A stretch of DNA of 64,000 bases from Pseudoduganella violacea (GTDB lineage: Bacteria; Pseudomonadota; Gammaproteobacteria; Burkholderiales; Burkholderiaceae_D): the NCBI RefSeq assembly GCF_014191875.1, contig NZ_JACHXD010000024.1, positions 18,002 to 82,001 of the forward strand, in the 5' to 3' direction. The translations under genes and the position numbers were made by a program. The notes below the pieces were generated by a model, which was given only the letters and a program-made list of their open reading frames with translations, did no database searches and was not told the DNA's origin. Below are positions 17,732 through 28,305 of the stretch, one piece after another; within the stretch, counting starts at the first letter, position 1, and every line of letters starts with the position of its first letter.

Positions 17732-18756
17732 GCGGCACCGTCTATCCCTGGCAGCAGGGCGCCTGGCAGCAGTTGCAGCAACTGCGACAGCGCATGCCGC
17801 ACGCCATCCTGTTCCACGGCGCGGCCGGCATAGGCAAATCGGATTTCATCGAACAGTTCGCGCAGGCCTTGCTGTGCGAGAGCGCGCGTCCCGACGGCCA
17901 TGCCTGCGGCGAGTGCGCCTCCTGCGGCTGGTTCCTGCAGCAGAACCACCCGGATTACCGCCGCATCCGTCCCGAATCCATGGAAGACGAGGTGGCGGGC
18001 GAGGGCGAGGAGGGCGAAGAGAGCAAGAAAGCCGCCAAGTCCAAGACACCGTCGAAAGAGATCAAGATCGAGCAAATCCGCTCGCTGGCCGATTTCATGA
18101 ACATCTCCACCCACCGCCAGGGCTTGCGCGTGGTGGTGCTGTATCCGGCTGAAGCGCTGAATATGCCGGCCTCGAACGCCCTGCTGAAAACCCTGGAAGA
18201 ACCGCCGCCCGGCACCGTCTTCCTGCTGGCCTCGAACAGCCTGGACCGGTTGCTGCCGACCATCCTGTCGCGCTGCCGCAAGTTCGCCATGCCCATGCCG
18301 AGCCATGAAGAGGCGCTGGCCTGGCTGAAAGAGCAGGGCGTGCCGGACGCCGACAGCTGGCTGCGAGAGCAGGGCGGGGCGCCGCTGGCCGCCATGGCCC
18401 AGGCGGAAACGGGCAGCCGCGAAGAGCTGGAAGCCTTCCTGCAATATCTGGCCCGGCCCAGCGTGGAAGGCGCGCTGCGCACGGCCGACAAGCTGCAGAA
18501 GGTGCCCCTGTCGTCCCTGGTCTCGTGGCAGCAGCGCTGGCTCTACGACCTGTTTTCCTGCAAACTGGCGGGCAAGATCCGGTATTATCCCCGTTACCAG
18601 CGCGAGCTGGCCGGGCTGGCCGAGAAGATCCACATCAGCCGCCTGATGGCCGCCATCAAAGGGGCCAACGACAGGCGGGCCACATCCGACCACCCGCTGT
18701 CGTCCAAGCTGTTCATCGAGGATATGCTGCTGGATTACTCCGCCAGCTGCGTCTGA
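17728..18756 (+). CDS. holB: DNA polymerase III subunit delta'
   Basis: A 342-aa clamp-loader subunit. It has a Walker-A-like GAAGIGKSDF, zinc-module cysteines (CGECASC) and SNALLKTLEEPPPGT with the SRC-type sensor (LSRCRKF). A charged Glu/Lys insert (about residues 88-112) lies between the zinc module and the IKIEQIR strand; it varies between relatives. It acts with HolA/DnaX in clamp loading. The start overlaps the tmk stop. Confidence 0.94.
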   Translation: MSGTVYPWQQGAWQQLQQLRQRMPHAILFHGAAGIGKSDFIEQFAQALLCESARPDGHACGECASCGWFLQQNHPDYRRIRPESMEDEVAGEGEEGEESKKAAKSKTPSKEIKIEQIRSLADFMNISTHRQGLRVVVLYPAEALNMPASNALLKTLEEPPPGTVFLLASNSLDRLLPTILSRCRKFAMPMPSHEEALAWLKEQGVPDADSWLREQGGAPLAAMAQAETGSREELEAFLQYLARPSVEGALRTADKLQKVPLSSLVSWQQRWLYDLFSCKLAGKIRYYPRYQRELAGLAEKIHISRLMAAIKGANDRRATSDHPLSSKLFIEDMLLDYSASCV

Positions 18757-18765
18757 AAGGGAAGA

Positions 18766-19143
18766 ATGAGCGCTAGTACGAACGACCCCAATACTGTGCC
18801 TGCGGTACGGCCCACGGTTCTCTCACTGGCGATCAAGGAAAAAGCCGCCCTGTACGCGGCTTATATGCCCTTTCTGAAAAACGGCGGCATGTTCGTGCCG
18901 ACGCAAAAACCTTACAAGATCGGCGACGAGATCTACCTGATCCTGTCGCTGATGGATGATCCGAACAAATACCCGATTGCCGGCAAGGTGGCGTGGATCA
19001 CGCCGCCGGGCGCCAATAACAATAAGGCGCAAGGCATCGGCGTGCATTTCCCCGACGACGAATCGGGCAAGCGCACCAAACTGCGCATCGAGGAAATCCT
19101 GGGCGCGGCCCTGCGCTCCTCGCGCGCCACTCACACACTCTAG
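18766..19143 (+). CDS. PilZ domain protein (type IV pilus-associated)
   Basis: A 125-aa protein. The central FLKNGGMFVPT, the strand GDEIYLILSLMD and the VAWITPPGANN...GIGVHF segment define the PilZ fold of the PilZ/PA2960 type, which lacks the RxxxR c-di-GMP motif and works in type IV pilus assembly with PilB and FimX-like proteins. It follows holB by nine bases with GGGAAG as ribosome-binding site, its usual genomic position. Confidence 0.9.
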   Translation: MSASTNDPNTVPAVRPTVLSLAIKEKAALYAAYMPFLKNGGMFVPTQKPYKIGDEIYLILSLMDDPNKYPIAGKVAWITPPGANNNKAQGIGVHFPDDESGKRTKLRIEEILGAALRSSRATHTL

Positions 19144-19150
19144 ATTTCAC

Positions 19151-19657
19151 ATGCCAGCTTACCGCCACCGCCTCGCCATCCTGGACGACCTGCCAGCCAT
19201 CGTCGCCATCTACAACAGCACCGTCGCCTCGCGCGAAGTTACCGCCGATACCGAACCAGTGTCGGTGGAATCGCGCCTGGCCTGGTTCCATGAGCATGCG
19301 CCGGAACGCCGGCCGCTGTGGGTGGTGGAGCAGGAAGGGGAAGAGGGCATTCTTGGCTGGATTTCGTACTCGAACTTCTACGGCCGTCCGGCTTATTCGG
19401 GCACAGTGGAAGTGTCGATCTATATCGCCGAAGCGGCGCGCGGAAAAGGCCTGGGACGCTACTGCCTGGAAGAGGCGCTGGCCTTCGCGCCCTCGCTCAA
19501 GGTGCATACGGTGCTGGGCTTCATCTTCGGCCATAACCAGCCCAGCCTGGCCCTGTTCCGCCGCTTCGGTTTCGACACCTGGGCCACGCTGCCGCGCGTC
19601 GCCAATCTGGACGGGGTCGAGCGCGACCTGCTCATTCTGGGCAAGCGCGTGGCCTAG
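19151..19657 (+). CDS. GNAT family N-acetyltransferase (phosphinothricin acetyltransferase-like)
   Basis: A 168-aa GNAT protein. ILDDLPAIVAIYN, a VEVSIYIAEAARGKGLGRYCLEE acetyl-CoA loop region (split here: VEVSIYIAEA, then RGKGLGRY) and NQPSLALFRRFGF are typical of the PAT/YncA branch that acetylates small amines. It is inserted between pilZ and tatD, which are often adjacent. ATG 19,151 begins seven bases after the pilZ stop. Confidence 0.88.
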   Translation: MPAYRHRLAILDDLPAIVAIYNSTVASREVTADTEPVSVESRLAWFHEHAPERRPLWVVEQEGEEGILGWISYSNFYGRPAYSGTVEVSIYIAEAARGKGLGRYCLEEALAFAPSLKVHTVLGFIFGHNQPSLALFRRFGFDTWATLPRVANLDGVERDLLILGKRVA

Positions 19658-19673
19658 ACGGTAAAATGCGGGA

Positions 19674-20453
19674 ATGTTTATCGATTCCCACTGCCATATC
19701 GACTTCCCGGAGCTGGCAGCCCGGCTGCCGGAAATTCTTGCCAAGATGGAAGAGAACAAGGTCACGCACGCGCTTTGCGTGTCGGTGGACCTGCCGGATT
19801 TCCCACGCGTGCTGGCCCTGGCCGAGCAGTATCCGCATATCTACGCCTCGGTCGGCGTCCACCCCGATTACGAGGACACGCCCGAACCCACGGTGGAACA
19901 ACTGGTGGAGCTGGCCCAGCATTCCAAGATCGTCGCTATCGGCGAAACGGGGCTGGACTACTATCGCCTCACGGGCGACCTGGAATGGCAGCGCGAACGC
20001 TTCCGCACCCATATCCGCGCCTCGCGCGCCACACGCAAGCCGCTCATCATCCATACCCGGTCGGCCAGCGAAGACACCATTCGCATCATGCGCGAAGAGG
20101 GCGCCGGACTGGAAGCGGGCGGCGTGGCTGGCGTCATGCACTGCTTTACCGAATCGCTGGAAGTGGCGCGCGCCGCCATCGAAATGGGCTTTTACATCTC
20201 GTTTTCCGGCATCGTGACCTTCAAAAGCGCCAAGGAATTGCAGGCCGTCGCGCTGGAACTGCCGCTGGAACGCATCCTGATCGAGACCGATTCGCCCTAC
20301 CTGGCCCCGATGCCTTACCGCGGCAAGATGAACGAACCCGGCTATGTGGCCCACGTCGGCGAGTTCCTTGCCAAGCTGAAAGGTGTTTCCGTTGAGCAGG
20401 TTGCGGAGCAAACTACAAGTAATTTCTTAAGTTTGTTTGGAATCGACCGTTAA
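19674..20453 (+). CDS. tatD: TatD family hydrolase (3'-5' DNase)
   Basis: A 259-aa TIM-barrel metal hydrolase. IDSHCHID metal-binding histidines, GETGLDYY, the His of IIHTR, HCF and ETDSPYLAP are all in place. The family removes 3' nucleotides from damaged DNA; several paralogues (TatD, YcfH, YjjV) exist, and the holB-pilZ neighbourhood favours the YcfH type. It starts 17 bases after the GNAT stop. Confidence 0.92.
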   Translation: MFIDSHCHIDFPELAARLPEILAKMEENKVTHALCVSVDLPDFPRVLALAEQYPHIYASVGVHPDYEDTPEPTVEQLVELAQHSKIVAIGETGLDYYRLTGDLEWQRERFRTHIRASRATRKPLIIHTRSASEDTIRIMREEGAGLEAGGVAGVMHCFTESLEVARAAIEMGFYISFSGIVTFKSAKELQAVALELPLERILIETDSPYLAPMPYRGKMNEPGYVAHVGEFLAKLKGVSVEQVAEQTTSNFLSLFGIDR

Positions 20454-20460
20454 TCCTGGC

Positions 20461-21177
20461 ATGAAAGCCAACGATTCCGCCACCCTGATGCGCCGCCGCG
20501 AACTACTGCGCGCGGCCGCCTCCGCCGCCCTGGCCCTAGCTGCCGCTGTGGCCGGCACCCAGGCCATCGCCGCCGAGCTGCCCAGCAAGGAGGAGGACGC
20601 CGTCACCTTCTTCCGCGCCGCCCAGCTCGACGATGTCGGCCGTGTCAAAACCGTGCTCGCGCGCGGCCTCGACCCGAACGTGCACGAACCCGAGCGCGGT
20701 GAAACCGGCCTGATCGTCGCCATGCGCTATGACGCCATGAAAGTGTTTGGCGTCCTGATGGCCCATCCCAAGATCCAGCTCGAAGCCCAGGCCGCCAATG
20801 GCAGCACGGCCCTGATGATGGCCGCCTTCAAGCGCAACCAGGCCGCCGTCAAGAAAATGATCGCCAGCGGCGCCCAGGTCAACCGCCCCGGCTGGGCGCC
20901 CCTGCATTTCGCCGCCGCCGCCGGCGACACCGACATGATCGCTTTGCTGCTCGAACACCACGCCTACATCGACGCCGCCTCCCCCAGCGGCATGACCCCG
21001 CTGATGATCGCCGCCCGCGAAGGTCATGAAGACGCTGCCAAGCTCCTGCTGGCCGAAGGCGCCGACGCCAGCCTCAAGGACGCCGCCTTCAAAATCGACG
21101 CCGCCGAATTCGCCCTGCGCGCCGACAAACCCTGGATCGCCGAAGCCATCCGCCACCATCTCGCCAGCAAACGCTAA
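20461..21177 (+). CDS. Exported ankyrin-repeat protein
   Basis: A 238-aa protein. Its N-terminus has RRRELLRA followed by an alanine-rich hydrophobic stretch to AIA, a probable Tat-type signal. Five or so ankyrin repeats follow (NGSTALMMAAFKRN, WAPLHFAAAAGDTDMI and SGMTPLMIAAREGHED at 32-34 residue spacing). It is probably a periplasmic protein-interaction module; the partner is unknown. ATG 20,461 is eight bases past the tatD stop; an earlier in-frame TTG lies inside tatD. Confidence 0.85.
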   Translation: MKANDSATLMRRRELLRAAASAALALAAAVAGTQAIAAELPSKEEDAVTFFRAAQLDDVGRVKTVLARGLDPNVHEPERGETGLIVAMRYDAMKVFGVLMAHPKIQLEAQAANGSTALMMAAFKRNQAAVKKMIASGAQVNRPGWAPLHFAAAAGDTDMIALLLEHHAYIDAASPSGMTPLMIAAREGHEDAAKLLLAEGADASLKDAAFKIDAAEFALRADKPWIAEAIRHHLASKR

Positions 21178-21188
21178 ACCGTTTGATC

Positions 21189-21310
21189 CAGATCAACGAA
21201 TGTCCCACCCTGGTGTCAGGCACCAAGGTCGGACATTCCTTGATCTGGCGCAAAGAATGTCCTAGTCCAGTGCCTGACACCAGGGTTGGACATTTGTTGA
21301 GGAAGATCAA
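21189..21310. repeat. Palindromic intergenic repeat, copy A
   Basis: A 122-bp element bounded by CAGATCAA and GATCAA. It holds two hairpin modules, each framed by AATGTCC and GGACATT around a GGTGTCAGGCACC-like core (second module inverted, GTGCCTGACACC). Copy B at 24,128-24,248 is about 80-90% identical by eye. It lies between the ankyrin gene and the methyltransferase gene, and may act as a transcription stop or mRNA stabiliser. Confidence 0.85.
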
Positions 21311-21413
21311 ACGGGTTAAGTGAGGGGTGTTTCGCGGGGAGATCGGGGCTTTGTTCTGGGAAAACGTGGGGATAATGGGATGTCGCCATTTGCGCCTTTT
21401 CAAGGATATTCCC

Positions 21414-22334
21414 ATGCTGAACGAACGCGAAATCGAGAGCTGCTATCTGGGCCAGTTCATCCCCCTGCATTACCATCACAATATGCTGATGGATCAGAAC
21501 CGCATGCATAGCTTTAAGTCGGCGATCGACTATGCGGTGCGGCCGGGAGCGAAGGTGCTGGAGCTGGGCGGCGGCACGGGCGTGTTGTCCTGTTTTGCGG
21601 CGGCCAAGGCGGACAAGGTGTATTGCGTCGAGTTCAATCCGGATATGGTGCGCGAGGCGCGCAAATTCCTCGCCATGAATCCGAATGGAGCGAAGGTCGA
21701 GGTCATCCACGCCGATGCCTTCGAATATCTGCCGCCGGAGCCGGTCGACGTCGTGATCTGCGAAATGATCCACGTCGCCATGCTGCGCGAAAAGCAGGTC
21801 GAGGTGATCGAGGCCTTCAAGAAGCGCTATACGGAACGTTTCGGCGGCCCGCTGCCGGTCTTCCTGCCCGAGGCGGTGCTGATGGCGGTGCAGCCGCTGC
21901 AGCAGGAATACGATTTCGAGGGCTTTTACGCGCCCATCATCCAGTTCCAGGAAACCGGCGTCGTGCATTCGGGCACGGTGGAGCTGGCCCAGCCGGCCGT
22001 CTACAGCTTGATCGACTTCACCCAGACCAATGAATTGAGCTATAACTGGGAGGGCAAGTTCGTCGCCAGCCGCGACGGCAAGCTGAACGCCATGCGCTTT
22101 ATCACGAAGAATGTGCTGGCCGTGGTGCAGGAACGTTCCGCCACCATCGATTGGCTCAACCATTACATGACCTTGCCGCTGGCCGAGCCGGTAGCGGTGC
22201 GCGAGGGTGATGTGTTGAAGGTGAGTTTCGCTTACCGTGCCGGTGGTCCAATTTCTTCGCTGCAAAACTCCTTGAAGGCCGAAGTGGCGTACGAGGCTGT
22301 CCTGCAGGCTTCGTCCATTCCGGCCTACGCCTAA
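21414..22334 (+). CDS. SAM-dependent methyltransferase, protein arginine methyltransferase-like
   Basis: A 306-aa class I methyltransferase. The SAM motif VLELGGGTGVLSCFAA, the acidic end of strand two (VYCVEFNP) and the VVICEMIHVAMLREKQVE segment resemble the double-E loop of PRMT-fold enzymes, and a beta-barrel-like C-terminal half follows. Bacterial relatives are poorly characterised. ATG 21,414 has AAGGA upstream; the longer frame runs into the repeat region and is unlikely. Confidence 0.75.
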   Translation: MLNEREIESCYLGQFIPLHYHHNMLMDQNRMHSFKSAIDYAVRPGAKVLELGGGTGVLSCFAAAKADKVYCVEFNPDMVREARKFLAMNPNGAKVEVIHADAFEYLPPEPVDVVICEMIHVAMLREKQVEVIEAFKKRYTERFGGPLPVFLPEAVLMAVQPLQQEYDFEGFYAPIIQFQETGVVHSGTVELAQPAVYSLIDFTQTNELSYNWEGKFVASRDGKLNAMRFITKNVLAVVQERSATIDWLNHYMTLPLAEPVAVREGDVLKVSFAYRAGGPISSLQNSLKAEVAYEAVLQASSIPAYA

Positions 22335-22341
22335 CCGGCAT

Positions 22342-22366
22342 CCGCCCGCCGGAGGGCGGCGTCCGC
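22342..22366 (+). terminator. Probable terminator after the methyltransferase
   Basis: CCGCCC / GGGCGG hairpin with a GCCGGA loop just after the stop codon. There is no immediate T run, so efficiency is uncertain. Confidence 0.45.
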
Positions 22367-22500
22367 CGTCCTCCCTCCGTTTATCCCCCGTTTTTGACCT
22401 TTGGTCGCGTTTTTCTGCCAATCATCGCAGCGCGATTGTTCCCAGCTGCAACACCAACTACAGTAAACTTGTCGAAACAAAAACTCTTCGGAGACTTGTG

Positions 22501-22701
22501 ATGCTGAGTTTTATGCTGTGGTTGCTGCTGCTCCTGCTGTGCTGGCCCCTGGCCTTGCTGGCTTTACTCCTGTATCCGCTGGTATGGCTTATCCTGCTGC
22601 CTTTCCGCCTGATCGGCATCGGCGTGGATGCCGTGTTCGAGCTGCTGCGCGCGATCGTGCTGCTGCCTGCCCGCGTGCTGGGCGGCGGTCCACGCCGTTA
22701 A
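22501..22701 (+). CDS. Small hydrophobic membrane protein
   Basis: A 66-aa protein, almost entirely two leucine-rich membrane segments (residues 3-27 and 29-45) with a short basic C-terminus ending GGGPRR. CGGAGA lies eight bases before the ATG, so it is probably expressed. No family is recognised. It lies 20 bases upstream of the lipoprotein gene and is likely co-transcribed. Confidence 0.7.
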   Translation: MLSFMLWLLLLLLCWPLALLALLLYPLVWLILLPFRLIGIGVDAVFELLRAIVLLPARVLGGGPRR

Positions 22702-22721
22702 ACCTATTTAGATTGATTGCA

Positions 22722-24119
22722 ATGCATTTTCCGATCCGCCTGCTGACTCCCTTCATTCTCGGCCTGCCTTTACTGTTAAGCGGCTGCCAGTCCACCATGC
22801 AGCGCATCGCCGACTGCAAGGCCGGCGACTGGCGCGTGATCGGCGAGAAGGATGGCGCGGCCGGCGAAAAGGCCGAGTACGCCGAGCGTAAGCAGTTCTG
22901 CGAAAGCTATGACAGCAAGGCGGCGGGCGCCGATCCGGCGGCGGCGTACACCGCCGGCTGGGCGCAGGGCAACTGGGACTTCTGGTTTGCCCGCGGCGCT
23001 ACTGACGGCCGCGCCGCCAAGACCATTTCCAGCTACGACCAGCACCTCGTCAGCGAAGAGGTGCGCAAGAAGGAAACGCCGCCCGGCAAGCCGGCTTACG
23101 AGGTGGGCTGGATGCAGGGGAATACCGATTATTGGAACGGCATCGGCAAGCGCAAGGGCGCCGAAGGCTTGCCGCTCAGCGTCAAGGAGGAAAGCCGGGG
23201 CCAGGCCGAGGCCATGCACATCCGCTTCGACGAGGCCGGCTTCACGACCGGCTGGCAGGCCGGCAACCACACCTTCTGGTCGGACGCCGGCTTCTCCGAC
23301 GCCCGCAGCGGCGTGCCGGATCGCGAACTGGCCGTGCGTGCCGCCAAGGCCAAGGCGGCTGGCGTGCTGGTCAGGGAAGATGCCTACCGCTCGGCCTGGA
23401 ACGCCGAAATCGTCAACTACTGGAAGAATCTAGGCACACAGGACGCCACCTCAGGCAAGGACTTCGCCATGCGCAGGACCGAGGCCAATCAGCGCGGCCT
23501 GAAAGTGCTGGAAAGCGAATACCGCCAGGCGTGGGAAAAGCGCCTCGCCGAATACTGGACCCAGGCTGGCCATGACGATGGCTACGGCAAGCCCTTCATG
23601 CTGGACCAGCGCATGGCCAACGCCCCGCGCGACGGCGTGTTCGTGATCGCCCGCACGCGCGAGCTGTACATCCAGGCCTGGCAGGCGCGCAATGCCCAGT
23701 ACTGCAACCCGGACAACGCCTTCGACTTCGGCCGCCGTGGCGAGCCGATGGCCATCGACGTCTGCGCCGCGCCGATCCAGAACCAATTGAAGCGCGCCCT
23801 GGTCAGCGGCCGCGATTACGAAGTGGCGGCAGCGCGCTACAACGAAGCCGTCTCGCGCGCCGACGACCTGGCCCACCGCCTGCATGACGGACGCAAGCGT
23901 CTGGACCGGCTGGGACGCGAAATCCGCTCCGAGCAAGAGCGCAAAGACCGTCCGAACAACGAAGAAACCGCCAAGCAGGACCGCCGTCGCGAACGCGAAC
24001 GGCGCGACCTGCTCGACTACCTCTCCGATACCGACCAGCACCTGCACGAGGCCAACCGCCGTGCCGACCGTCACCGCCGCGAAATGGAAGGCCTGCGCCG
24101 CGACATCTACCTCAACTGA
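22722..24119 (+). CDS. DUF2799-like lipoprotein with internal repeats
   Basis: A 465-aa protein with a lipoprotein signal (LLSGC lipobox, Cys near residue 23). The body has about seven repeats of a W-x-x-G-x-x-(D/N)-x-(W/Y) unit (AGWAQGNWDFWFARG, VGWMQGNTDYWNGIG, TGWQAGNHTFWSDAG and so on), as in DUF2799 proteins. A charged coiled coil of Arg/Glu/Asp lies in the last 90 residues (about 375-465). It is presumably outer-membrane-anchored in the periplasm; function unknown. Confidence 0.8.
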   Translation: MHFPIRLLTPFILGLPLLLSGCQSTMQRIADCKAGDWRVIGEKDGAAGEKAEYAERKQFCESYDSKAAGADPAAAYTAGWAQGNWDFWFARGATDGRAAKTISSYDQHLVSEEVRKKETPPGKPAYEVGWMQGNTDYWNGIGKRKGAEGLPLSVKEESRGQAEAMHIRFDEAGFTTGWQAGNHTFWSDAGFSDARSGVPDRELAVRAAKAKAAGVLVREDAYRSAWNAEIVNYWKNLGTQDATSGKDFAMRRTEANQRGLKVLESEYRQAWEKRLAEYWTQAGHDDGYGKPFMLDQRMANAPRDGVFVIARTRELYIQAWQARNAQYCNPDNAFDFGRRGEPMAIDVCAAPIQNQLKRALVSGRDYEVAAARYNEAVSRADDLAHRLHDGRKRLDRLGREIRSEQERKDRPNNEETAKQDRRRERERRDLLDYLSDTDQHLHEANRRADRHRREMEGLRRDIYLN

Positions 24120-24127
24120 GTTTGCGC

Positions 24128-24248
24128 CAGATCAAAAAATGTCCCACCCTGGTGTCAGGCACCAGAGGTGGACATTCTTTGATTTTTCTCAAAAAATGTC
24201 CTACTCCAGTGCCTGACACCAGGGTGGACATTTTTTGAGGCAGATCAA
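24128..24248. repeat. Palindromic intergenic repeat, copy B
   Basis: Second copy of the element at 21,189, same orientation, with the same CAGATCAA edges, two AATGTCC...GGACATT modules and the GTGTCAGGCACC core. The T/A runs around the modules are longer (AAAAAATGTCC, GGACATTTTTTG), so here it can serve as a bidirectional terminator between the convergent lipoprotein and chemotaxis genes. Confidence 0.85.
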
Positions 24249-24260
24249 AGGCGGGGGCGG

Positions 24261-25859
24261 TTAGGCGCTGAGGGCGAGGCGGGAGGGTCCGGGGAGGGCG
24301 CGGCCGGCGGCGCTGGCATCCAAACGGAAGACGCCAACCAGCTCGGATAGGCTGCGTGCCTGCTCTTGCATGCTTTGCGCGGCGGCGGCGGCTTGTTCGA
24401 CCAGGGCGGCGTTCTGCTGGGTGACGTCGTCCATTTCGACGATGGCTTGGTTGATCTGCTCCAGGCCGGCACTTTGTTCTTTGCTGGCGTGGGTGATCTC
24501 GCCGATGATGGAGGTCACGCGTTCGACGCTGTTGACCACTTCGTCCATCGTGTGGCCGGCTTGGCTGACCAGTTGGGCACCGGCATCGACCTGTTCCACC
24601 GAGTTGCCGATCAGGGTCTTGATTTCCTTGGCGGCGGCGGCCGAGCGCTGCGCCAGGTTGCGCACTTCGGAGGCCACGACGGCAAAGCCGCGCCCTTGTT
24701 CGCCGGCACGCGCCGCTTCGACGGCGGCGTTCAGGGCCAGGATATTGGTCTGGAAGGCGATGCCGTCGATGACGGCGATGATGTCCACGATCTTGCGCGA
24801 GGATTCGTTGATCGCGCCCATGGTGTCGACCACCTGCGCCACCACGCTCTTGCCGCGCTGCGCCACTTCGGAGGCCGATTGCGCCAGCTCGTTGCTCTGC
24901 GTGGCGTTGGCCGCGTTCAGTTTCACAGTGCCGGTCAGCTCTTCCATCGAGGAGGCGGTTTCTTCCAGCGCCGAGGCCTGGCGCTCGGTGCGCGAGGACA
25001 GGTCGTGGTTGCCGGTGGCGATTTCCTGCGAGGCCGTGACCATGGTGTCGGTGCCGCTGCGCACCTGGCGCACGATGCGTCCCAGGCTGTCGTTCATATC
25101 GCGCAGGGCGGCCAGCAACTGGCCGGTTTCATTGCTGGAGTTGACCTCGATCCGCGCCGAGAGGTCGCCGTCGGCCACGCGCCGTGCCAGGCCGACCGCG
25201 TCGTTGAGCGGGCGGGTGATGCTGCCGCTGGCCAGCCAGCCGATCAGGATGGTGACGCCGACGGCCACGGCGGCAATGGTCAGCATCTGGACGCGCGCGG
25301 CGGCAAAGGCTTCCTTGGTGGTCTTGGATTCCTCGACCATCTTGCCTTCCTGCAGATCGCCCATCTCGTCGAGGTACTGGTTGTATTTTTTCTCCGATTC
25401 GGTGATCGGCCCGTTCAAGAGCTTGCGCGCGTCGTCGAGTTTGAGTTCGCCGATCAGGCGCAGCAGGTTTTGCTGGTTCGCCACGTCCACCGAGCGCGCC
25501 GCCGTGATGTTGTTGAAGATCTCGCGCGCCTTGGGCACGTTGATCGCCTTGTCGAACTTGTCGAGCATGTCCTTGTTCTTGGCGCGCAGGGCATTCATGG
25601 CGTCCGTGGCCTGCTTGACGCCGTTTTCATCCGCGGCCAGCAGGGCGTTGCGCATATGCTTGTGGATCATGATCACGTTTTGCTGGATCTGATTGGCAAG
25701 ATTGATCTTGTAATAGCGGTCGTCCAGCATATTGTTCATGCGATCGGCTGCCTGCGACATTTGCAGCAGCGCGATGATGACGATGGCAGCCAGCAGTGCG
25801 ACAACCAGGCCGAAGGACAAGCCCAAACGCGCACCAATATTCATGTTTGCTAACTTCAT
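24261..25859 (-). CDS. Methyl-accepting chemotaxis protein
   Basis: A 532-aa receptor. TM1 (about residues 10-32), a four-helix-bundle periplasmic sensor (about 33-190, 4HB_MCP type), TM2 (about 192-212), HAMP, then the signalling coiled coil with the hairpin tip GIAFQTNILALNAAVEAARA; methylation-type repeats (ASALEETASSMEEL) are present. It binds a small ligand and controls CheA through CheW. AGGGAGAG is well placed before ATG 25,859. There are no che genes nearby, so it is an orphan receptor. Confidence 0.93.
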   Translation of the reverse strand: MKLANMNIGARLGLSFGLVVALLAAIVIIALLQMSQAADRMNNMLDDRYYKINLANQIQQNVIMIHKHMRNALLAADENGVKQATDAMNALRAKNKDMLDKFDKAINVPKAREIFNNITAARSVDVANQQNLLRLIGELKLDDARKLLNGPITESEKKYNQYLDEMGDLQEGKMVEESKTTKEAFAAARVQMLTIAAVAVGVTILIGWLASGSITRPLNDAVGLARRVADGDLSARIEVNSSNETGQLLAALRDMNDSLGRIVRQVRSGTDTMVTASQEIATGNHDLSSRTERQASALEETASSMEELTGTVKLNAANATQSNELAQSASEVAQRGKSVVAQVVDTMGAINESSRKIVDIIAVIDGIAFQTNILALNAAVEAARAGEQGRGFAVVASEVRNLAQRSAAAAKEIKTLIGNSVEQVDAGAQLVSQAGHTMDEVVNSVERVTSIIGEITHASKEQSAGLEQINQAIVEMDDVTQQNAALVEQAAAAAQSMQEQARSLSELVGVFRLDASAAGRALPGPSRLALSA

Positions 25860-26156
25860 TCCAGCTCTCCCTTGATGTGCCGGCCTTGTTGTGCGAACAA
25901 GTCCCCGCACTGGACAGGCTGTTGTGAACGACGAAGCTTCTGTGCCTCGAATCAATATACGCCGAGGCCAAAAACGCTTGCAAGCAAAAAGGCGGATGCA
26001 CGCTGTTTACGTGACGGCGATGCGACGCCGGCGTGGCAAGAAAGTCCTTGCTGCCGGGCTTGAAATCTTGCATGGCCTCCCATACTTCAGTTCTCCATTA
26101 CTGTTAGAATCAACGCTGCTTCCCTCTATGTGAAGCATCGTTCAAGGAGATTTGTG

Positions 26157-28266
<2,110 letters not shown>

Positions 28267-28268
<2 letters not shown>

Positions 28269-28305
28269 GCTGGCGTCACGCCGGCAAGCCCCATGCGCCA
28301 GCTTT
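28267..28305. terminator. Bidirectional terminator between fusA and the EAL gene
   Basis: Stem AAGCTGGCG / CGCCAGCTT with a 20-base loop. It overlaps both convergent stop codons (TAA at 28,266-28,268 and the minus-strand TAA at 28,304-28,306). Confidence 0.65.
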
